Shown here piece after piece: positions 8,263 through 17,492 of a DNA stretch of 64,000 bases. Source of the stretch: Paracoccaceae bacterium (GTDB lineage: Bacteria; Pseudomonadota; Alphaproteobacteria; Rhodobacterales; Rhodobacteraceae); assembly GCA_027489375.1 (NCBI GenBank), contig JAIXZW010000001.1:1-64000 (forward strand), written 5' to 3'. Both the position numbers and the translations under genes were made by a program. The notes beneath the pieces were generated by a model. That model was not told where the DNA came from. It saw only the letters and a program-made list of their open reading frames with translations, and did no database searches. The first letter of the stretch is position 1, and every line of letters begins with the position of its first letter.

Positions 8263-9204
8263 ATGCTGTCCAATCTGACGCGCCGCGGTTTCGCGGGCAG
8301 TCTTGTTCTGGCAACCGCGATTTCGACACTGGGCCAGGCCGCATGGGCCGAGGGCGAGAAGATCGCCGTGATCACGCCCTACCTCTCGCAGCCCGGCACC
8401 CAATTCTATGTCGAGGCGTTCCAGGCCCGCGCCAAGGAACTGGGCTGGGAGGTCAACGTCATCGACACCGCAGGCGATGTCGCCGCCGTCATCAGCCGGA
8501 TGGAGGACGTGGCGACCCAAGGTGCGGATGCCATCGTCCTCAACGTCGATCCGGCACAGGTGGGCGCGGGACTGGATGCCGCCGCCGCCGCCAATATCCC
8601 CGTCTTCGGCATGGATGCGGGCGCCGATCCGCGGATCAAGGCCAACATCACCTCGAACGGCTATGCGATGGCCGCCGAAACCTCGGTCTATGTCGCCAAC
8701 CGCATCGGCGGGGCGGGCAATGTCGTCATGTTCGTCTTCGACGCCTTCCCCCCCGTTCAGGTGCGCGGCGCGATTGCCGATGCCGTGTTCAAGAACCATC
8801 CCGACATCACCGTGCTCGACCGCGTGACCCCCGATGTCTCGGACGGCGGCATCGCCGACAGCCGCGCCAAGATGGAAGCCATCCTTCAGGCCAACCCCGA
8901 ACCGGGCAGCATCAAGGCCGTCTGGGCCGCATGGGACCAGCCCGCGCTCGGCGCGTTGCAGGCCATCGAAGCGGCGGGCCGCCAGAACGAAGGCATCGTC
9001 ATCACCGGCATCGACGCCAACCCGCAGGCGCGTGACGCCATCGCGGCGGGCGGCAATTTCGAAGCCTCGGTCGCGCAGGACTTCACGGGAATCGGCACGA
9101 CGACCGCCGACACCGTGGCCCGCGTCCTCAAGGGCGAAGAGTTGAAGGCCAACGTGATCTACGTGCCCACGAAGCTCGTCACCGCGGCCAACGCCAAGGA
9201 GTAA
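8263..9204 (+). CDS. sugar ABC transporter substrate-binding protein
   Basis: 313 residues. The N-terminus carries TRRGFAG followed by a hydrophobic stretch and AAWA, which looks like a twin-arginine (Tat) signal. The mature part is a periplasmic-binding-protein type 1 fold of the ribose class (EKIAVITPYLSQPGTQFYVE at its start). It would capture a sugar in the periplasm and deliver it to the ATPase/permease pair encoded next. The start is an ATG preceded by GGGGGG. A hairpin follows the stop codon. Confidence 0.9.
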   Translation: MLSNLTRRGFAGSLVLATAISTLGQAAWAEGEKIAVITPYLSQPGTQFYVEAFQARAKELGWEVNVIDTAGDVAAVISRMEDVATQGADAIVLNVDPAQVGAGLDAAAAANIPVFGMDAGADPRIKANITSNGYAMAAETSVYVANRIGGAGNVVMFVFDAFPPVQVRGAIADAVFKNHPDITVLDRVTPDVSDGGIADSRAKMEAILQANPEPGSIKAVWAAWDQPALGALQAIEAAGRQNEGIVITGIDANPQARDAIAAGGNFEASVAQDFTGIGTTTADTVARVLKGEELKANVIYVPTKLVTAANAKE

Positions 9205-9211
9205 CGGCTCC

Positions 9212-9238
9212 GGCGTCCCCGACCCGTACGGGGACGCC
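9212..9238 (+). terminator. intercistronic hairpin after binding-protein gene
   Basis: Perfect 10-bp stem GGCGTCCCCG/CGGGGACGCC with a 7-base loop and no T run, eight bases past the binding-protein stop. More likely an mRNA-stabilising or attenuating structure than a full terminator. Confidence 0.6.
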
Positions 9239-9254
9239 CGCCCGACCGCTTGCC

Positions 9255-10766
9255 ATGCCCCATCTCCGTGTCACGGACCTTGAAAAGTCCTTCGGTGCCG
9301 CGCGCGCGCTCGATCGGGCGGCGCTCGATCTGCGTGGTGGCGAGGTGCACGCCCTGATGGGCGAGAACGGCGCGGGCAAAAGCACGCTCATCCGCATTCT
9401 GGCCGGTCTGGAACAGGCCGATGCGGGCCGCGTCACGCTGGACGATGTGCCGCTGCGCCTCGGATCGCCCGATGCGGCGCGGGCGGCGGGCTTCCGTTTC
9501 CTGCATCAGGAATTGCACGTGATCCCCGCGCTGGGCGTGGCCGAGAACATGCACCTTTCCCACCCCTATCCGCTCCGCTTCGGGCTGGTGGACTGGCCCG
9601 CGCTTCGCGCCGCGGCGGCCAAGGCGCTTGGCCGGCTTGGCGCGGGACATATCGACCCGTCCGCGCCTATGGGAGAACTGGGCGCGGGCGACCAGATGCT
9701 CGTGCGCATCGCCGCCACCCTGCTGCCCGAACCGGCGACCCGTGCCACAACGCCCGCGCCTTGGGCCTATGTCTTCGACGAACCCACCGCCAGCCTGACG
9801 GGGGACGAGGCGGCGCGCCTCTTCGCAGCCATCGCCAGATTGAAGGCCGACGGGGCGGGCATCCTCTACGTCTCGCACCGCATGGACGAGGTGATGGCTC
9901 TGGCCGACCGCATCACCGTGCTGCGCGACGGGGCGCATGTCGCCACCCGCAACCGCGCCGTGACCAGCCGGGACGAGATCATCCACGACATGACGGGGCG
10001 GGCGATGGCCGATCTTTTCCCCCCGCATGTGCGCCACGCCGACGAGCCCGTGCTGACCGTGCGCGACCTTTCCGCGCCGGGACTGTCGGGCGTGGGCTTC
10101 GATCTGGCACGGGGCGAGATCCTCGGCCTTGCCGGCCTGTCGGGCGCGGGGCGGGGCGCGGTGCTGCGGGCGCTGATCGGCGACCTGCCGCGCAGGGGAC
10201 ACCTGAACCTTGACGGGACCGACCTTGCCGACACCCCCGCCGGCGCATGGGCACAGGGTGTCGCCTATGTCCCGCGGGAACGCCGCAGCCAGGGCGTCAT
10301 GCTGGCCCGTGCGCTTGGCGAAACCATCGCCCTGCCGCATCTGGCGCGCCTGTCCACGCGGTTCGGCCTTTTGCGCCACCGCGCGCAGGCAGCCCTGGTG
10401 CGGCACCTTGCGCACGAGGTCCGGCTCAAGGCGTCCGGCCCCGCGCAACCCGTGGCCGAACTTTCGGGCGGCAACCAGCAAAAGGTGCTCTTCGCCCGCG
10501 CCCTTGCCGGACAACCGCGTGTCCTCTTGCTCGACGAACCCACGCGGGGCGTCGACGTGGGGGCGAAATTCGACATCTACGCCCTGATCCGCCGCATGGC
10601 CGAAAGCGGGACGGGGGTGATCGTCGCCTCCTCCGATCTTGTGGAACTGATCGGGCTGTGCACCCGCGTCGCGGTGATGGATCGCGGACGCATCGCCGCC
10701 ATCCTGCCCACCGAAGGGCTGACCGAGGCGGCGCTGCTCACTGCCTGCTACGGAAAGGAAGGCTGA
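9255..10766 (+). CDS. sugar ABC transporter ATP-binding protein (RbsA-like)
   Basis: 503 residues with two ATPase halves. The first has a full Walker A, GENGAGKST (~36-44), and Walker B VFDEPTASL. The second has the degenerate Walker A typical of the family (GLSGAGRGA), the signature LSGGNQQKV and Walker B LLLDEPTRGVDVG. It energises import of a monosaccharide through the adjacent permease. It ends two bases before the permease start. The regular signature in the first half is weak (MGELGAGDQ), as often seen in RbsA-type proteins. Confidence 0.92.
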   Translation: MPHLRVTDLEKSFGAARALDRAALDLRGGEVHALMGENGAGKSTLIRILAGLEQADAGRVTLDDVPLRLGSPDAARAAGFRFLHQELHVIPALGVAENMHLSHPYPLRFGLVDWPALRAAAAKALGRLGAGHIDPSAPMGELGAGDQMLVRIAATLLPEPATRATTPAPWAYVFDEPTASLTGDEAARLFAAIARLKADGAGILYVSHRMDEVMALADRITVLRDGAHVATRNRAVTSRDEIIHDMTGRAMADLFPPHVRHADEPVLTVRDLSAPGLSGVGFDLARGEILGLAGLSGAGRGAVLRALIGDLPRRGHLNLDGTDLADTPAGAWAQGVAYVPRERRSQGVMLARALGETIALPHLARLSTRFGLLRHRAQAALVRHLAHEVRLKASGPAQPVAELSGGNQQKVLFARALAGQPRVLLLDEPTRGVDVGAKFDIYALIRRMAESGTGVIVASSDLVELIGLCTRVAVMDRGRIAAILPTEGLTEAALLTACYGKEG

Positions 10767-10767
10767 C

Positions 10768-11739
10768 ATGGCCGCATTCGTCAAACGCTACGGCTCGCTG
10801 TTCGGGATGCTCGCCATCGTTGTGGTGTTCTGGATCGCCTTGCCCGACACCTTCATGACGGCGCGCAACCTTTTGAACATCAGCCAGCAGGTCGCCATGC
10901 TGACCGTGGTGGCCGTCACCATGACGCTGGTGATGGTGACGGGGGATTTCGACCTGTCGGTCGGGTCGATGGCCTCGCTCGCCGCGGTCGTGGCGGCGGT
11001 GCTCTTCACCCGCGACTGGCCGCTTGGCGCGGCACTTGCGGTGGCGCTGGCGGCGGGGGTGGCGGGCGGCATCGCCAACGGGTTTCTGGTGGCGGTGCTC
11101 GGCATCCTGCCCTTCGTCGCCACGCTGGCCACGCTGACGATGTTTTCGGGCGCCGCCTTCGTCTTTTCCGGCGGCAAGACCATCTTCGGCCGCGACATCC
11201 CGCAGGCGCTGTCGGATTTCGCCCGTGCGGGCCTGCCGCTCGGCACGGCAGGAGACAAACCCCTCCTCCTGCCGGCGCTGACGCTGGTGGCGCTGGGCAT
11301 GACCGCGCTCGTCTGGCTGCTTCTCGAACAGACGACCTACGGCCGCCGCCTCTATGCCATCGGCGGCAATGCCGAAGCCGCCCGTATGGCGGGGGTGCGG
11401 GTGCGTCTGCTGCGGCTTTCGGCCTTTGCCGTCACGGGCTTCGGCGCGTCGCTCGCGGGGCTGATGTATATGGCACGCGTCGCCTCGGCCAATCCGGTGC
11501 AGGGGGACGGGCTGATGCTGTCGGCCATCGCGGCGGTGTTTCTGGGCATGACCGTCACGCGTGACGGGCAACCGCATGTGCTGGCCACGGTGGCGGGGGT
11601 GCTGACGCTCGGCGTGCTCGACAACGGGCTGACGCAGTTGCAGGTGGACAGCTATGTCCGGCAGGTTCTGGTCGGCGCGATCATCCTTGCCGCCGTCTCG
11701 TCCAGCGCCATCGGACGCAAGGCGCTGCGCCTGCGCTAG
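10768..11739 (+). CDS. sugar ABC transporter permease (RbsC-like)
   Basis: 323 residues, almost wholly hydrophobic, about eight to ten membrane segments, with the family motifs VTGDFDLSVGSMASLAA near residue 53-70 and GGNAEAARMAGVRV near 198. It forms the inner-membrane channel for the binding protein and ATPase encoded upstream. The start follows the ATPase stop by one base (TGACATG), so translation is coupled. Its last four bases overlap the convergent regulator gene. Confidence 0.92.
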   Translation: MAAFVKRYGSLFGMLAIVVVFWIALPDTFMTARNLLNISQQVAMLTVVAVTMTLVMVTGDFDLSVGSMASLAAVVAAVLFTRDWPLGAALAVALAAGVAGGIANGFLVAVLGILPFVATLATLTMFSGAAFVFSGGKTIFGRDIPQALSDFARAGLPLGTAGDKPLLLPALTLVALGMTALVWLLLEQTTYGRRLYAIGGNAEAARMAGVRVRLLRLSAFAVTGFGASLAGLMYMARVASANPVQGDGLMLSAIAAVFLGMTVTRDGQPHVLATVAGVLTLGVLDNGLTQLQVDSYVRQVLVGAIILAAVSSSAIGRKALRLR

Positions 11740-13337
11740 AACCCCTGCCGCCGCAGCGCTTCGCCGATCCGCGCGCGGGCGCCGTGGTCGTGGATGGGAA
11801 AGGCGGTCATGTAATCCGCCTCCGTCACATCGGGGCGCTTGGCGCGGGCGGCGACGGCCCATCGCGCCGCCTGCTCCTCTTCCCCCGCAAGGCCGCAGGC
11901 CGCCACCGCGATGAGCGCGATCAGGTGATGCGCCCCCGGCGTCAGCGCGGCCTTCTCGCCCCAGCGGGCGGCGGCGTCATAGTCGCGCTGCTGCATCAGC
12001 ATCTGCGCCCGCACGCCATACATCCCGTAAAGCAGCGGATCGACGGGCGAGAGGGCGAGCGCCGCCTCCACCTCGCCCGCGCAAGCCCCGCCATCCCCGA
12101 TCAGCATCGAGGTGAAAGCCGAGGCATAGTAGCCCTGCGCGTAATTCGGATTGATCGCCGTGGCCCGCGACAGCCAGTGCCGCGCCCCGATCGCATCGTC
12201 CACCAGCCAATGCGCACGGCCCATGACGAAATTCACGAACGGGTCGAGCGGGTCCAGCTCCAGCCCCCGCTCGGCATGGCGGCGGGCGGCAAGGCTGGCG
12301 GCCCCGACATCCGGCGCGATCCGCAGGAAGGCGTCGATGAACGCGGTGAAGGACAGCCCCGCCTCGGCCCGCGCAAAGGCGGGGTCCAGCGCCGTTGCCC
12401 GCAGGAAATGGCTGCGGGCGACGGCATTGTCGGCGGCGGTAAAGCGGTAGAGGTGCCGCAGCCCGAGGTGGTAATTGGCCCAGGCGTCGAAATCCTGCGA
12501 TCCCCGTGACAGGGCGATGCGCGCCTCGTTCTCGGGGATGTGCAATTCCAGCGCGGCGACGATGCGGACGATGACCGCGTGGCGCAATTCCTCCAGCGCG
12601 TCGGGGGCGGTGGTGATGCGGTCGGCCCAGACCACCTCGGCATTGCCGCAATCGGTCAGTTCCAGCGTGACGGCCAACCGCTTGCCGGCGCCTTCGATCA
12701 CCCCCGACAGCACATAGCGCACCCCGAGCGAGGCCGCGACAAGGTCGAAGTCCGGCTCCGCATGCCGGAAGCGGAACGACGACCCCCGCGCCGTAACCGC
12801 AAGCCAGCGCAACCGCGACAGGGCGGTGATGATTTCATGCGGGATCGCTTCGGACAGGATGTCCAGCCCGTCCTCGGCCCCCAAGACCCGCAGCGGCAGC
12901 ACCGCGATGGAGGGACGGCCCAACCGTGCCGCCCCCGTTACCCCCCCCGTTACACCCCCCGTTACACCCGCCGTCACGCCCCCCGTCACACCCGCCGACG
13001 CGGCGGCGGCAAAGGCTGCGGTCCCGCCGCTTTCGGTCACGGTGGCGACGAAGCGGAAGCCCAGACCGTGAACCGTGCGGATCACCCCTTGCCGGTCGCC
13101 ATCGTCGCCAAGCGCCACGCGGGCCGACCGCACGCGGCTTGCGATGCTCGCATCCGACACGATTCCCCCCGGCCAGACGGCGGCGGCAAGCTCGTCCTTG
13201 CCCACCATGCGGTCGCGGTGCCGCACAAGATGCAGGATCACCGCAAAAACCTGCGGCTCCACGCGGATGGCCACACCGTCGCGTGTCAGTTCATGCATCT
13301 CGGGATCAAGCCGGAACGTGCCGAAATGCCAGACCAT
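11736..13337 (-). CDS. winged-helix transcription regulator with TPR-like C-terminal region
   Basis: 533 residues. Residues 1-100 form an OmpR/CadC-type winged helix (WHFGTFRLDPEMHELTRDG, then VIRTVHGLGFRFVA). A low-complexity GVTG repeat (~117-136) links this to an IAVLPLR... domain and a run of TPR-like helices. This layout is common in alphaproteobacterial soluble relatives of CadC; unlike CadC there is no membrane segment. It is divergent, over a 115-base spacer, from the cysK-like/decarboxylase pair, which it probably regulates (inference). Confidence 0.85.
   Translation of the reverse strand: MVWHFGTFRLDPEMHELTRDGVAIRVEPQVFAVILHLVRHRDRMVGKDELAAAVWPGGIVSDASIASRVRSARVALGDDGDRQGVIRTVHGLGFRFVATVTESGGTAAFAAAASAGVTGGVTAGVTGGVTGGVTGAARLGRPSIAVLPLRVLGAEDGLDILSEAIPHEIITALSRLRWLAVTARGSSFRFRHAEPDFDLVAASLGVRYVLSGVIEGAGKRLAVTLELTDCGNAEVVWADRITTAPDALEELRHAVIVRIVAALELHIPENEARIALSRGSQDFDAWANYHLGLRHLYRFTAADNAVARSHFLRATALDPAFARAEAGLSFTAFIDAFLRIAPDVGAASLAARRHAERGLELDPLDPFVNFVMGRAHWLVDDAIGARHWLSRATAINPNYAQGYYASAFTSMLIGDGGACAGEVEAALALSPVDPLLYGMYGVRAQMLMQQRDYDAAARWGEKAALTPGAHHLIALIAVAACGLAGEEEQAARWAVAARAKRPDVTEADYMTAFPIHDHGARARIGEALRRQGF
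12934..12995. repeat. 12-bp tandem repeat inside the regulator gene
   Basis: Roughly five copies of a CCCGTTACACCC-type unit in the plus-strand reading. On the coding strand they spell a GVTG peptide repeat linking the DNA-binding and TPR-like parts. The repeat is in frame, so copy-number slippage in steps of 12 would lengthen or shorten the linker without breaking the gene. Confidence 0.8.
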
Positions 13338-13452
13338 CAGCGACGATCCACAAGAAAGGAGGGTCTCTTCATGAATTCTTCATATCACGATCAAGCTTTG
13401 CATCCCATCAGTTGTTAACCTTTGTGAAAGACCAGCAACGGGAGAGTGCGAC

Positions 13453-14532
13453 ATGGATGCCCAAGGGATCAGAACCACCGCGGGGCGCGGCTGCCTTTAC
13501 GACAACATCCTCGAAACCGTGGGCAACACGCCCGTGGTCCGCATCAACAACCTCGCCCCCGCCGGGGTGCGGATGTATGTGAAGGCCGAGTTCTTCAATC
13601 CCGCCGCCTCGGTCAAGGACCGGCTCGCGCTCAACATCATCGAATCCGCCGAACGCTCGGGCAAGCTCCGGCCCGGCCAGACGGTGATCGAGGCGACGAG
13701 CGGCAACACCGGCATCGGCCTCGCGATGGTCTGTGCGCAAAAGGGCTATCCGCTCGTGGTGACGATGGCCGACAGCTTCTCGGTCGAACGGCGCAAGCTG
13801 ATGCGCTTCCTCGGGGCCAAGGTCGTGCTGACGCCACGGGCGATGAAGGGCACGGGAATGTATGCCAAGGCCGCCGAGCTTGCCGAAAAGCACGGCTGGT
13901 TCCTTGCCCGCCAGTTCGAGACCGAGGCGAATGCCGACATCCACGAAGCCACCACCGCACGCGAGATCATGGCCGACTTCGCGGGCGACCGGCTGGATTA
14001 CGTGGTGACGGGCTATGGCACGGGCGGCACGGTGACGGGCCTGTCCCGCGTGCTGCGCCGCGAACGGCCCGACACGAAGATCATCCTCTCCGAACCCGCC
14101 AACGCGCAGCTGATCGGTTCCGGCACGCCGCAGGAACGCGGGGCAGGGGGCGCGCCCGCCAAAAGCCACCCCGCCTTCGAGCCGCACCCGATCCAGGGCT
14201 GGACCCCCGATTTCATTCCCAACGTGCTGCAAGAGGCGATCGACAACCACGGCTACGACCGGCTTGTCCCCGTCACCGGCCCCGCCGGCATGGACTGGGC
14301 GCGCAAACTGGCGCGGCGCGAAGGCATCATGACCGGCGTGTCGGGCGGGGCCACCTTTGCCGTGGCGATGGGCATTGCCGAAACCGCCGCTCCGGGCACG
14401 GTCATCCTCGCCATGCTCCCCGACACGGCCGAGCGCTACCTCACCACCCCCCTGTTCGAGGCGATCCCCGAAGAGATGGATGCCGATGAGGTCGAAATCT
14501 CCCGCTCCACCCCCGGCTACCAACCCGCCTGA
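13453..14532 (+). CDS. cysteine synthase-like PLP enzyme
   Basis: 359 residues of the fold-type II PLP family. PLP lysine in NPAASVKDR (K55), phosphate-side loop TSGNTG (82-87), glycine loop GTGGT and the SGG motif near the C-terminus are all present. CysK makes cysteine from O-acetylserine and sulfide, but this protein is ~40 residues longer than typical CysK, with an insert around residue 215-245 and an extended tail. The decarboxylase gene begins 19 bases downstream, so the two act together. It may therefore use another nucleophile such as sulfite (hypothesis). Start ATG follows GGGAGAG. Confidence 0.85.
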   Translation: MDAQGIRTTAGRGCLYDNILETVGNTPVVRINNLAPAGVRMYVKAEFFNPAASVKDRLALNIIESAERSGKLRPGQTVIEATSGNTGIGLAMVCAQKGYPLVVTMADSFSVERRKLMRFLGAKVVLTPRAMKGTGMYAKAAELAEKHGWFLARQFETEANADIHEATTAREIMADFAGDRLDYVVTGYGTGGTVTGLSRVLRRERPDTKIILSEPANAQLIGSGTPQERGAGGAPAKSHPAFEPHPIQGWTPDFIPNVLQEAIDNHGYDRLVPVTGPAGMDWARKLARREGIMTGVSGGATFAVAMGIAETAAPGTVILAMLPDTAERYLTTPLFEAIPEEMDADEVEISRSTPGYQPA

Positions 14533-14551
14533 CCGCGAAATCGAGGGCATC

Positions 14552-16036
14552 ATGGACGATCTTTCAGACCTGCACGCGGGATCGCTCGATCCCGCGGATT
14601 GGAGCGAATTCCTTTCCGTCGCCCATCGCGCGGTGGACGATGCCGTGGGCCGCATCGGCGGCCTGCGCGACAGGCCGGTCTGGCAGCCCATGTCCGATGC
14701 CGTCCGGCAGGGCTTCCACGACCCGCTGCCGATGGACCCGCAACCGCTTGCGGACATCTACGGACAGGTGATGCGCGATATCATTCCCCATGCGATGGGC
14801 AACCAGCACCCGCGCTTCTGGGGATGGTACATGGGGGCGGGCGATCTGACCGGTGCCTTGGCCGATTTTCTGGCGGCGGTGGACGGATCGAACCTCGGCG
14901 GGGGCGATACGGCGGCGGCGCTGGTCGACAAGCAGGTGACGGACTGGGTCCGCCAGATGATGGGCTTTCCGCACGAGGCGAGCGGGGCGCTGGTTTCGGG
15001 CGGTTCGATGGCGAACATCGTCGGGCTTGCCGCGGCCCGCAACGCGATGGCCGGCACCGACCTGCGCGAGCATGGGCTTGCCGCCCTGCCGCAGCCCTTG
15101 GCCTTTTACGCCTCGGATCAGGTGCACAACTGCCACGACAAGTCGATGAACCTGCTCGGCCTCGGCCATCGCGCCTTGCGCAGGGTGCCGACCGATGCCG
15201 ACTACCGCATGGACCTTGCCGCCCTGCGCGACCGCGTGGCCGCAGACCGTGCCGCAGGCATCCGCCCCGCCTGCATCATCGCCACGGCGGGGACGACCAA
15301 CACCGGCTCCGTCGATGATCTCGAAGCGATCGCCGATTTCTGCCAGGATGCAGGCATCTGGCTGCACATCGACGGCTGCATCGGCGCGCTACTTGCCATC
15401 GCACCAAAGGGGGCAAGGCTGGTCCGCGGGATGGACCGCGCGGATTCGCTGGCGACGGACCTGCACAAATGGCTGCACGCCCCCTTCGACGTGGGCTGCG
15501 TTCTGGTCCGCGACCGCAAGACCCATCTCGACACCTTCTCGGAAGAGGCCGAATACCTCACCCGTTCGCAACGCGGGATTTCGGCGGGCGAGTTTCTTGC
15601 CAATTACACGCTCGAAACCACGCGGGGGTTCCGTGCGCTCAAGGTCTGGATGATGCTCAAGCATCACGGCGTGGCCCGCTTCGGCGCGCTGATCGACCGC
15701 AATCTGGATCAGGCCCGCTATCTCGGCCAGCGGGTCGAGGATGACCCCGCGCTTGATCTGTTGGCCCCCGTGGCGACAAGCGTGGTCTGCTTCCGCTACA
15801 ATCCCGGCGGCATGGAGGAAGCGGTCCTGGACGATCTGAACCGCGAATTGCTGCTGCAATTGCAGGAAGCGGGCATCGCCGCGCCATCGGGCACGACGAT
15901 CCGCGGGCGCTACGCCTTGCGGGCGGCCTTTTGCAACCACCGCACGCGGATAGAGGATATCGACACCATGCTCGATGCCGTCCGCCGGATCGGTGCCGTG
16001 CTCGAAGATGTCCCGCCCGCCGCCCGCACCGCCTAG
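14552..16036 (+). CDS. group II PLP-dependent amino acid decarboxylase
   Basis: 494 residues. PLP lysine in DLHKW (K306), ring-stacking histidine in DQVHNCHDKS (H192) and the aspartate of HIDGC (D274) are those of the aromatic-amino-acid/glutamate/cysteine-sulfinate decarboxylase family. The usual HVDAA is HIDGC here, a change next to the cofactor. The enzyme removes CO2 from an amino acid to give an amine; the substrate cannot be read from sequence. The start is the ATG at 14552, 19 bases after the cysK-like gene; the frame upstream is that gene's shadow. A GC hairpin at 16045-16069 lies between it and the convergent GH4 gene. Confidence 0.88.
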   Translation: MDDLSDLHAGSLDPADWSEFLSVAHRAVDDAVGRIGGLRDRPVWQPMSDAVRQGFHDPLPMDPQPLADIYGQVMRDIIPHAMGNQHPRFWGWYMGAGDLTGALADFLAAVDGSNLGGGDTAAALVDKQVTDWVRQMMGFPHEASGALVSGGSMANIVGLAAARNAMAGTDLREHGLAALPQPLAFYASDQVHNCHDKSMNLLGLGHRALRRVPTDADYRMDLAALRDRVAADRAAGIRPACIIATAGTTNTGSVDDLEAIADFCQDAGIWLHIDGCIGALLAIAPKGARLVRGMDRADSLATDLHKWLHAPFDVGCVLVRDRKTHLDTFSEEAEYLTRSQRGISAGEFLANYTLETTRGFRALKVWMMLKHHGVARFGALIDRNLDQARYLGQRVEDDPALDLLAPVATSVVCFRYNPGGMEEAVLDDLNRELLLQLQEAGIAAPSGTTIRGRYALRAAFCNHRTRIEDIDTMLDAVRRIGAVLEDVPPAARTA

Positions 16037-16077
16037 GGTCTGTGGCGGCCCCGCCCGTGGCAGGGCCGCGCATGCCG

Positions 16078-17394
16078 TCACGCCGCCCGCAGGCTTTCGG
16101 GAATGAACGCCCCGTGCGCGTCGAGCAGGCGGTCCACAAGGTCCGCGATCTGCTGCGTGTCCAGCTCCGCCGCCGTATGCGGATCAAGCAGCGCCGCGTG
16201 CAGCACATGGTCGCGCCGCCCCGTCAGCACCGCCTCCACCGTCAGCTTCTGCACGTTGATCTGCGTCTGCATCAGGCAGGCAAGCTGCACCGGAATATCC
16301 CCCACCACCGTGGGCTGCACGCCCTGACGATCCACGAGGCACGGCACCTCGACACAGGCGTCCGCAGGCAGGTTGGTGATCGAGCCGTTGTTGGGCATGT
16401 TGCCGTAGATCACGCGCGGCGTATCGGTCCAGACCGAATGGATGATCTCGGACCCGTATTCGGGCGAGCGCCGCACCTCGATGGGCTTTGAGGCATCCTT
16501 CAACTCGGCCGAAAGCGTCTGCCACCCCGCGATCTGGCTTTCGCAACGGCGCGGGTATTCATCCAGCGGGATGTTGAACTTCTGGATCAGGTCGGGGCGG
16601 TGGCTCTTGATATACCACGGCACATATTCCGAAAAATGCTCGCTGCTTTCGGTCACGAAATAGCCGAAGCGCTTGAAGACGTCATAACGCACGCGGTTGG
16701 TGTCGGGGATGCGGTCCTCGTCGATCACGCGCTGGATTTCGGGATACAGGTCGCGCCCGTCGCGGTGGCGGAACTTCAGGTAGAAGGCCACGTGGTTCAC
16801 GCCCGCCACCTGATAGTCGATCTCCTCGACCGGAACGCCGATATCCCGCGCCAATTCCTCGGCCGTGTGGCGCACCGAATGGCACAGGCCCACGGTCTTG
16901 ATGCGCGACCCCTTCGCCAGCCCCATGCAGTTCATCGCCATCGGGTTGACGTAGTTCAGATGCCAGACATCGGGGCAAAGCCGCTCCATGTCCTTGGACA
17001 TGCCCAGCAGGACGGGGATCGTCCGCAACCCCCGCATGATGCCGCCGATGCCCAGCGTATCGGCAATCGTCTGCTCCAGCCCCGCCGCCTTGGGCAGGGC
17101 GAAATCGGTCGTGGTGCCGGGCTTGTAGCCGCCGACCTGGATCATGTTGATGGCGAAATCCGCGCCGTCCAGCGCGCGGGCGCGGTCGGTTGTCGCCTCG
17201 ATCGTCGCACGGGTGCCAAGTGCCTGATTGATCCGGCGGGCGATGATCTCGGATTCGCCCAGCCGTTTCGCGTCGATGTCATAAAGGCTGAACCGCGTCT
17301 CCGCGAGGTCGGGATAGCTCAGGATATCGCCGATCAGGTTCTTGGCGAAAACGGTGCTTCCGGCACCGATCAGGGTGATTTTGGGGGCGGGCAT
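16078..17394 (-). CDS. melA: alpha-galactosidase, glycoside hydrolase family 4
   Basis: 438 residues. The NAD-binding LIGAGSTVFAKNL opens the protein; VNPMAMN, CHSVRHTAEEL and GVNHVAFYLKF carry the conserved Asn, metal-binding Cys and His of GH4. The CHSV version of the cysteine motif is the one seen in the alpha-galactosidase subgroup. These enzymes use NAD+ and a divalent metal to cleave alpha-galactosides such as melibiose by a redox-elimination route in the cytosol. ATG at 17394 follows the binding-protein gene, whose transporter would import the substrate. Subfamily is fairly secure; the exact sugar is not. Confidence 0.88.
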   Translation of the reverse strand: MPAPKITLIGAGSTVFAKNLIGDILSYPDLAETRFSLYDIDAKRLGESEIIARRINQALGTRATIEATTDRARALDGADFAINMIQVGGYKPGTTTDFALPKAAGLEQTIADTLGIGGIMRGLRTIPVLLGMSKDMERLCPDVWHLNYVNPMAMNCMGLAKGSRIKTVGLCHSVRHTAEELARDIGVPVEEIDYQVAGVNHVAFYLKFRHRDGRDLYPEIQRVIDEDRIPDTNRVRYDVFKRFGYFVTESSEHFSEYVPWYIKSHRPDLIQKFNIPLDEYPRRCESQIAGWQTLSAELKDASKPIEVRRSPEYGSEIIHSVWTDTPRVIYGNMPNNGSITNLPADACVEVPCLVDRQGVQPTVVGDIPVQLACLMQTQINVQKLTVEAVLTGRRDHVLHAALLDPHTAAELDTQQIADLVDRLLDAHGAFIPESLRAA

Positions 17395-17438
17395 TGTCTT
17401 GTCCTCGAGAGGGGAAGGGAGCGGTTCTGGCAGAATTC

Positions 17439-17482
17439 GGGGCGCATGGATCAAAGGGAGGAACCAAAAATCCACGCGCCCC
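17439..17482 (-). terminator. intercistronic hairpin after binding-protein gene
   Basis: A 13-bp stem with one G-T wobble (GGGGCGCGTGGAT against ATCCATGCGCCCC on the minus strand) and an 18-base loop, starting 10 bases after the binding-protein stop and ending 44 bases before the GH4 start. Probably keeps binding-protein mRNA in excess over the enzyme. Confidence 0.6.
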
Positions 17483-17492
17483 GTTCGGGCCG

